From assembly GCF_900129565.1 (NCBI RefSeq), contig NZ_FQWD01000003.1:721015-785014 (forward strand): a DNA stretch of 64,000 nucleotides, read 5' to 3'. This document shows, piece after piece, positions 58,718 through 64,000 of the stretch; within the stretch, counting starts at the first letter, position 1; every line of letters starts with the position of its first letter. A model generated the notes under the pieces. It ran no database searches, was not told where the DNA came from, and was given only the letters and a program-made list of their open reading frames with translations. This DNA comes from Marisediminitalea aggregata (GTDB lineage: Bacteria; Pseudomonadota; Gammaproteobacteria; Enterobacterales; Alteromonadaceae). A program made the position numbers and the translations under genes.

Positions 58718-58748
58718 AGTGTTGGGCTGTTAAATTAAACGTGCCAGA

Positions 58749-59219
58749 TTAGGCTGCGCCACCACACTTACCTTCACCGCACTTGCCTTCTTTCTTAGCT
58801 TTGTCGCCGCCACATTTACCTTCGCCGCACTTGCCTTCTTTCTTGGCTTTGTCGCCGCCGCATTTACCTTCACCGCACTTGCCTTCTTTCTTAGCTTTGT
58901 CGCCACCACATTTACCTTCGCCGCACTTGCCTTCTTTGCTGGCTTTGTCGCCGCCGCATTTACCTTCGCCACACTTACCTTCTTTCTTGGCTTTAGTTTC
59001 ACCGCATTTGCCTTCGCCACACTTGCCTTCTTTTTTCGACTTGGACTCGCCGCACTTCCCTTCGCCACATTTGCCTTCAGCAGCAAATTGCATATAGCCA
59101 GACTCAAGTTGCTGCGCACCGAAAGGATTAGCACTTTCAGCAAAAGAAGCAGCAGACAAAGAACTTAAAACAACAGCACCAATAGCGGTTGCAACAGACG
59201 TTTTAGTTACTGATTTCAT
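58749..59219 (-). CDS. hvfA: HvfA-type metallophore precursor with seven EGKCGEGKCG repeats
   Basis: 156-aa secreted peptide. Signal peptide at residues 1-27 (cleavage after SFA), a short linker to residue 47, then seven tandem 16-residue repeats of the type EGKCGEGKCGGDKAKK (the last one shortened to 13), giving 14 EGKCG motifs and 14 Cys, with no other Cys. In the HvfA family, Cys in EGKCG is turned by HvfB into an oxazolone/thioamide pair that binds copper. The spacer residues drift from ESKSKK and ETKAKK to GDKAKK along the array. GGAG precedes the ATG. hvfB starts 31 bases later. Confidence 0.92.
   Translation of the reverse strand: MKSVTKTSVATAIGAVVLSSLSAASFAESANPFGAQQLESGYMQFAAEGKCGEGKCGESKSKKEGKCGEGKCGETKAKKEGKCGEGKCGGDKASKEGKCGEGKCGGDKAKKEGKCGEGKCGGDKAKKEGKCGEGKCGGDKAKKEGKCGEGKCGGAA
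58752..59078. repeat. Tandem 48-bp repeats inside hvfA
   Basis: Six full 48-bp units plus a shortened seventh encode the EGKCGEGKCG repeats. The period is a multiple of three, so other reading frames (for example on the plus strand at about 58783-59097) stay open by chance. Slippage or unequal crossover could change copy number. Confidence 0.9.
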
Positions 59220-59340
59220 AGGTACACTCCAAAAAATATATTCACGTTGTGGTCACACTTACAAGATAAGACCGACGTGCTTTTCAGAATATTTCAAATA
59301 GTTTGAAAATTTTGTTTGTGAATTAGAGAAAATATTAACA

Positions 59341-59363
59341 CAGCGGGCTAACATTGCCCGCTG
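59341..59363 (-). terminator. Terminator after the chemoreceptor gene
   Basis: Stem CAGCGGGC / GCCCGCTG with a 7-nt loop, about 47 bases after the chemoreceptor stop and before the hvf promoter region; on the minus strand followed by TGTTAATATTTTC. Moderately convincing. Confidence 0.65.
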
Positions 59364-59409
59364 TTGAAGGATTATTTTACAGTAAAGCAGTGGCTACACT
59401 TAGCCGATG

Positions 59410-60954
59410 TTAAGACGATGCCTGGTAACCAATGCGGAAGCCACCCCAATGTTTATTATTAACATAGATGGGCGCAGACAAATCGTGCATCACTTCGCCA
59501 GTATCGCGCTTATAGGTTTGTAACAGGAAGCTCTCGGTATTCTTACCACACCGGGAGCCGGTATAGTCGTTGAAAATACGTTTTGTTCTGCTTTTCGCCA
59601 AATCGACGTCGTAGTTTCCTGTCATTGGGTGCGCAAATTTTTTGTTGTGTGTCGGGAAATACCCGTTTATATCTACAGCGCCAGCGTAAATAATAAAATC
59701 ATTGCTATCCAGAATGGGCTCCTGAATGGCAGGTAAATGCTGATCGGTAAAGGTATCGAATTGCGTGGTGTACTTTTGTGGGTTAGTGTTTGGTACCGGC
59801 TTGTAGTTAAAATCAAATAAGTCCCGCTCAGAAATCTTACCGGATGCTATCGCCTGTTCAAACAACTCACCGATTTTCCGGGCCGCCTCTTTGGCAATAC
59901 GTTGTACCTGGGCATTGCGGTTATGTAAATCGAACACTTGCAATTGGCGGAAGATGTCTTCAGTTTGATGGCTCAGGGCCAAAACTTTCTCAGACACATC
60001 ACTCAACTCAGATTCCAAGTGTACGGTATTTTCACTTAATTGAACCGCATTTACGCTGATGCCCTGATTCGCTTCACCATGTTGATTTACCGTGTCTTTC
60101 ATCATGGACATGGTACTGGCAGCCAGAGTAGACGCTTCACTTGCAGCCTCAATGAGTGCCGACGATTCACTAATAATTTGCGACATTTCATCACCGGCTG
60201 ATGCAACCCTTTCAATTGCCTGCACCGAATTCTGGCTATTTTGATTGATTTCGTTAAGTACGTCGTCAATGCCCTGTGTGGCATCGGTAGTTTTCTTAGC
60301 CAGATCGCGTACTTCGTCAGCGACTACCGCAAAGCCGCGCCCCTGATCACCAGCGCGAGCAGCCTCAATAGCCGCATTCAGCGCAAGCATATTCGTTTGA
60401 TCGGCCAGTTGGTTGATGGTTGTAGTAATACTTCCTATCGACTCAGCACTGGTTCTTAAGCTCATCAACATAGCTTTAGAGTCGTTGATTTGTTGACTTA
60501 ATGTCTCTTGTTGGGCGAGAAGTTGAGCAAGTAATGCGCGACTTTTCTGTGTTTTTTCATCCGACGTCTGAATCGTTTCCTCAGCCTGGCCGGCATACTC
60601 GATTAGTTCCCGGTTGCCGGTTTCTATCCGCTCGATTCGGGACGCAATTTCTTGCACACTGGCGACTTGTTGCTTAAACATAGCTGACAACTTGTCGAGG
60701 AAATGTGAGACTGTGGCACCGCCAATAGCAATGCGACTGGCAGAATTACTGATAAGTTCGCCGGTTTTGACCATATGGCCATCGTTTTGCTGTACTTCGG
60801 CCGGTACTGATTCTTGAGCGTCTTGTAGAAAGTAACTGCTGACTGCGCTTGCAATGCCGGCCACAATAGCGGCTATCCACCAGGGCGTAGCCAAGATCCC
60901 TAAAACCGCCAGAACAACACCAACCACAAATAACTGAATAATTGAATTTTTCAC
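59410..60954 (-). CDS. Methyl-accepting chemotaxis protein with C-terminal sensor domain
   Basis: 514 aa. Two closely spaced N-terminal membrane helices (residues 6-45) leave no periplasmic sensor. The cytoplasmic signalling coiled coil (about residues 80-345) has the hairpin tip [28 protein letters not shown] further globular domain (about 360-514; [61 protein letters not shown]) follows the tip-distal end and looks like a PAS/Cache-type sensor for a soluble ligand. GTG start at 60954. No chemotaxis genes nearby; a member of the receptor class with a C-terminal cytoplasmic sensor. Confidence 0.88.
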   Translation of the reverse strand: MKNSIIQLFVVGVVLAVLGILATPWWIAAIVAGIASAVSSYFLQDAQESVPAEVQQNDGHMVKTGELISNSASRIAIGGATVSHFLDKLSAMFKQQVASVQEIASRIERIETGNRELIEYAGQAEETIQTSDEKTQKSRALLAQLLAQQETLSQQINDSKAMLMSLRTSAESIGSITTTINQLADQTNMLALNAAIEAARAGDQGRGFAVVADEVRDLAKKTTDATQGIDDVLNEINQNSQNSVQAIERVASAGDEMSQIISESSALIEAASEASTLAASTMSMMKDTVNQHGEANQGISVNAVQLSENTVHLESELSDVSEKVLALSHQTEDIFRQLQVFDLHNRNAQVQRIAKEAARKIGELFEQAIASGKISERDLFDFNYKPVPNTNPQKYTTQFDTFTDQHLPAIQEPILDSNDFIIYAGAVDINGYFPTHNKKFAHPMTGNYDVDLAKSRTKRIFNDYTGSRCGKNTESFLLQTYKRDTGEVMHDLSAPIYVNNKHWGGFRIGYQASS

Positions 60955-61105
60955 GGCAATGGACTTCTTCTTAGTGATTATATTATTGTCTCGATAACTA
61001 TAGACTAACTTCTATTAGTTATCGCCATTCTAGCCGCAAATGTTAATTTTTTGTTTAGTTCTTTGGTCTGATAGGTATTAGACTTAAGGAAAGAATTGGG
61101 CGGGT

Positions 61106-61130
61106 AAAAGAGTGCCCCGTCGGGGCACTC
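61106..61130 (-). terminator. Terminator after prsT
   Basis: Stem GAGTGCCCC / GGGGCACTC with a 3-nt loop; on the minus strand followed by TTTT. It lies 13 bases after the prsT stop. Confidence 0.88.
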
Positions 61131-61142
61131 CACAGCAATGGA

Positions 61143-63914
61143 TTAACCCTTCGCTTGTTCAAGCATTACTTGTATACGGCGCTTGAAAGCAGGTAAAGGA
61201 TTAGAAATGGCTTCTAACACATCGGTAGCAGATTGCTTATCACCGGTTGCCAGTAACCCTTCTGCGTAATCCATTGCATAGATAATGTTTTTGTTAGAGC
61301 CCTCGTAAGCCTGTTGCAACCGCTTGATTGCCAGGCGGGTTTGGTCAGAGTGCAACAATGTCATTCCACTCAAATTCAGATATTTAGGGTTACTGTTATC
61401 CAGCTCAATGAGTTTTCCCGCGTATTCAATGGCTTTGTCGTGTTGCTCTTGTTCCATTGCCAGTCTGGACAAGGAGAACAACACAACTTCGTTGTCTTCA
61501 CTATACGACAGCGAGTCTTCGTATAATTTTATGGCGCGCTGCGGATCGACCTTGTACAAATCATTCGCCAATAAAATGCGTATAACATTGTCATACGGAT
61601 GATTCTGCACATGCTGTGACAACATAGCACGGGCGTCATCTTTTCTATCGAGTTTGAAATACAATGCGCGAAGTAACGTCGCATATTGGGTGGTAGGCTG
61701 GTCGGCATAGAAACGAGCGACCTTGGGCAAAGCGACTTCATACCTGCCAGCAAAATAGTCCAGTTTCCCCTCTATGCCTTGTTTTGCTGTTGCAAACACA
61801 CCGTCTACTTTCATGCCGGCCAGGGTCAGGCGCGCCTCTTCGATTTGGCGTGTTTCAATTTGCCAGTCTGCAAGTTGTAATTTGATTGCCGTATCGTTAG
61901 GTGCCAACTCCAGCGCTTTATCGATGACAAACTTTGCTCTGCCAAAGTCTCTGTTAGCCAGAAAGAACTCAATTAAACGGTAATGAACCGTAAGGTCCTG
62001 AGGATAAGCTTCGCGCCATTGTCGCAGCACATTAAAATAATCCTCGAGTATCTTCTCTCTTTTAGTGACTTCCGCATACAGCTGCCAATAACGTTTAGAA
62101 AGGGAGTCAAAGCTGGCATACAAGCTATCGAGCTCATTCAATGCACGCGCTGAAAAACCTTGGCGATATAGGGTTTCGGCATACATCATTCTCACCATTT
62201 CATCGTCGTCACCTACTGCACTCGCCTTTTCAAGCAATGGGATAATTTTGTCTTCTTCACCCATTTGCTGAAGTGATGCAACACCGTACAGCAACGCTTG
62301 TATATTTGTGGGGTTATCTGCTAGCACGGTTTCCACAAAGACCATTGCTGCTTTTCCATCATTTTGCTTTAGCGCTTCATAAGCAAAGAACAAATTTGCT
62401 TCTTCGTTTGCAGGATACTGTTCCAATATTGCCTTATATATCGCGGCCATTTGTTCTGGTAAATTACGGGTCTTGGCGATCTTCGCTCTTAGCTGCAACG
62501 CAACCTGAATGGTTTGCTCGTTAGAAGCTTCCGCCTCTTCAATACCGTCAAGGTACTCTTCAGCTTGCTCAAATTGTTGCTCGGTAATTAATACAGAAGC
62601 AATGGATAACCTGGCGAGTAAATTCTGAGGGTTTGCATCAACCAGACTTTTCAATACGTCGAGGCCATTTTCATTACCAGAGAGGATCTGAGCGACGCCC
62701 TGATAATAGCTATCTGAGCCAACTTCGTTTAATGAAGCACTTTTATCCAGCAGCAATTGGCCTTTCTCGGCGTCACCACTTACTAATAGCTGGAACCCGG
62801 CACGCTCCATAATTGCTGCTGCTTGTGTATCCTGAGTGTCCTTGCTTCCCAGTACTTTAAAGGCCTTATCATTTTTTTTCAGCTTTACCAGCGTGGCTAA
62901 ATACACCCTTTTTGCCACATGCCCTTCCGTTAGAAACGATTCGATTGGGTCTAAATAATAAAACGCGGCTTCCATATCCCCTGTAAAATAAGCTGACAGC
63001 CCGGCTAGTAGCTGACTCTGTGCATTATTACCTGAGATTTGAATAGTATTGGTAGCAAATTGAAAGGACTTAGCATAATCCTTGCGCTGGAACGCTAACG
63101 TCGCTGCAAGCAAGTTACTCACAGGCTCATCCGGATAGGCGGCAATCAAAGCATCTACTTTCTGTTGTGCCTCTTCAACTTCTCCGGCTTGCATTAACGC
63201 TTTTGCATGCAGGAAACTGGCTGGTAAAAATTGCTCGCGTCGCAGTTCATAAAGAGAAAGGGCTTTTACCGCTAATGGGTAGTTTTCTTGTAAGTAGCTC
63301 ACTTTACCGACGAGCCACAACGCATCTGCAAAAACAGATTCAACGTTAATTATACGCTCGCCTATTTTGTTTAACGTATTCCGATCATCAGTGACAAGCG
63401 CAAGTATATAGTCAGTTGCCAGTGTATATTCCGAGTCCACTGCTGAAGGTGCACGCTCTATCAGTCGGCGCGCTGCTTCTAGCTTACCTAATTCTAAATA
63501 CGAAAAAGCCTGATAAAAACGAAATTTATCAAGCTGTGACTCACGTGTTGCAGGTAGTAATTCGTCGACGTAATCAACTAATGACTGAAACGCCTGAGCA
63601 GTAAATAAGGCTTCTACCATAGGCCCGGCGACAATAGCTTCTTTAGCGCCGAGTTTAACTGAGCGTTTTAGTTCTTTAACCGCACTCAGACCATCGCCAT
63701 TTGATAAATAAATCTTCGCTAAAAGCAAGCGCGGTTCAAGTTGTCTACCATCTTCCACAATCGCGTTTTTTAAAATAATAACGGCTTGATTATCATTGCC
63801 TTCTGACAATTGTTGCTTCGCTTCTGACAATAATTCTTCCGTTGAAGGCTTGCTACAACCACTCAACAAAAGTCCCGCAAAAGTAAGCGAGGTAAATATT
63901 TTGGAGTACTTCAT
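61143..63914 (-). CDS. prsT: PEP-CTERM-system TPR lipoprotein PrsT
   Basis: 923 aa. Lipobox LLSGC (Cys20, then Ser, outer-membrane type), then about 20 TPR repeats (for example LRRALEL-type helices around AIVEDGRQLEPRLLLAKIYLSNGDGLSAVKELKRSVKLGA, up to ERIIPLLEKASAVGDDDEMVRMMYAETLYRQG and YLNLSGMTLLHSDQTRLAIKRLQQAYEGSNK). This matches the PrsT family linked to exosortase/PEP-CTERM surface and exopolysaccharide systems of Alteromonadales. No exosortase or prsK/prsR gene is in this window; they may lie beyond the right edge or elsewhere. Confidence 0.88.
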   Translation of the reverse strand: MKYSKIFTSLTFAGLLLSGCSKPSTEELLSEAKQQLSEGNDNQAVIILKNAIVEDGRQLEPRLLLAKIYLSNGDGLSAVKELKRSVKLGAKEAIVAGPMVEALFTAQAFQSLVDYVDELLPATRESQLDKFRFYQAFSYLELGKLEAARRLIERAPSAVDSEYTLATDYILALVTDDRNTLNKIGERIINVESVFADALWLVGKVSYLQENYPLAVKALSLYELRREQFLPASFLHAKALMQAGEVEEAQQKVDALIAAYPDEPVSNLLAATLAFQRKDYAKSFQFATNTIQISGNNAQSQLLAGLSAYFTGDMEAAFYYLDPIESFLTEGHVAKRVYLATLVKLKKNDKAFKVLGSKDTQDTQAAAIMERAGFQLLVSGDAEKGQLLLDKSASLNEVGSDSYYQGVAQILSGNENGLDVLKSLVDANPQNLLARLSIASVLITEQQFEQAEEYLDGIEEAEASNEQTIQVALQLRAKIAKTRNLPEQMAAIYKAILEQYPANEEANLFFAYEALKQNDGKAAMVFVETVLADNPTNIQALLYGVASLQQMGEEDKIIPLLEKASAVGDDDEMVRMMYAETLYRQGFSARALNELDSLYASFDSLSKRYWQLYAEVTKREKILEDYFNVLRQWREAYPQDLTVHYRLIEFFLANRDFGRAKFVIDKALELAPNDTAIKLQLADWQIETRQIEEARLTLAGMKVDGVFATAKQGIEGKLDYFAGRYEVALPKVARFYADQPTTQYATLLRALYFKLDRKDDARAMLSQHVQNHPYDNVIRILLANDLYKVDPQRAIKLYEDSLSYSEDNEVVLFSLSRLAMEQEQHDKAIEYAGKLIELDNSNPKYLNLSGMTLLHSDQTRLAIKRLQQAYEGSNKNIIYAMDYAEGLLATGDKQSATDVLEAISNPLPAFKRRIQVMLEQAKG

Positions 63915-64000
63915 GGTTTATATCTCTGACGTAGGCAATGTTGTTTTTGTTTTTTAGAGTAACGGAGTTTTGCTGCGCTTGCACCTAAGAGTTAATTTAA

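Noticed and set aside
58752..59078. Possible CRISPR array because of regular repeats
   Set aside because: The 48-bp units are contiguous with no spacers and encode an in-frame peptide; period and coding phase explain them as a protein repeat.
58730..59143. Long open frames in other phases across the hvfA repeats (minus-strand second frame and plus-strand 58783-59097)
   Set aside because: A repeat period divisible by three keeps alternative frames open. They lack ribosome sites and sensible proteins, whereas the 58749-59219 frame has a signal peptide and EGKCG motifs.

Overview
The window reads as chromosomal DNA of a marine gammaproteobacterium of the Alteromonadales (Alteromonas or a close relative). 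This is inferred from protein style, moderate GC content, a full gamma-type his operon with an attenuator, the apt-dnaX-ybaB-recR-htpG-adk gene set, pqiABC, a PEP-CTERM-type TPR lipoprotein, and a TonB-receptor-centred sugar-utilisation locus. No tRNA, rRNA, transposase, phage gene or CRISPR array was seen. Gene density is high and nearly every gap can be assigned to promoters, terminators or hairpins.

Layout. 0.2-3.0 kb: a small conserved-looking protein, then a minus-strand pair of a RimK-like ATP-grasp ligase and a GNAT/papain-like peptidase fusion, a predicted peptide-modifying pair. 3.3-6.4 kb: a Ca/Na antiporter, a small membrane protein and asnS. 6.5-11 kb: pqiABC (outer-membrane lipid transport) overlapping a membrane diguanylate cyclase. 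11.2-19 kb: a two-gene RND efflux pump, a GNAT acetyltransferase, a CBS protein and an MMPL/RND-type exporter. 19-23.7 kb: a GAF protein, dps, a BlaI repressor with an M56-TonB metalloprotease controlled by two clear BlaI-type operators, a GFA protein and an acidic protein. 23.8-31.2 kb: hisGDCBHAFI(E), preceded by a leader peptide with five consecutive His codons and a terminator/antiterminator. 31.3-35.6 kb: assorted minus-strand genes (PQQ-repeat protein, Sel1 protein, periplasmic binding protein, DSD1-type PLP enzyme, MAPEG). 35.7-51.6 kb: adk, then a glycoside-utilisation island (TonB receptor, GH78 alpha-L-rhamnosidase, FucP-type permease, GH3 beta-glycosidase, LacI regulator), then htpG and recR. 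51.7-56.8 kb: an FAD oxidase, ybaB, dnaX and apt. 56.9-59.2 kb: a 41-residue membrane protein and an HvfABC-type metallophore operon. 59.4-63.9 kb: an unusual chemoreceptor and the PEP-CTERM-type TPR lipoprotein prsT.

How the parts work together. The sugar island lies between adk and htpG, which are neighbours in E. coli. It carries a matching set of palindromic operators (core TGACATCGATGTCA) in front of GH3/lacI and GH78, so the LacI protein most likely controls all of it. The HvfABC operon encodes a secreted peptide with seven perfect-length 16-residue repeats (14 EGKCG motifs), a DUF692 iron oxidase and its DUF2063 partner. By homology it makes a copper-binding, post-translationally modified peptide, and it is the most striking system in the window. 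dnaX carries an in-frame A AAA AAG slippery site followed by a -1 frame stop, as in E. coli, predicting tau and gamma forms.

Limits: all functions are inferred from reading motifs and context. No alignment, structure or database search was run.
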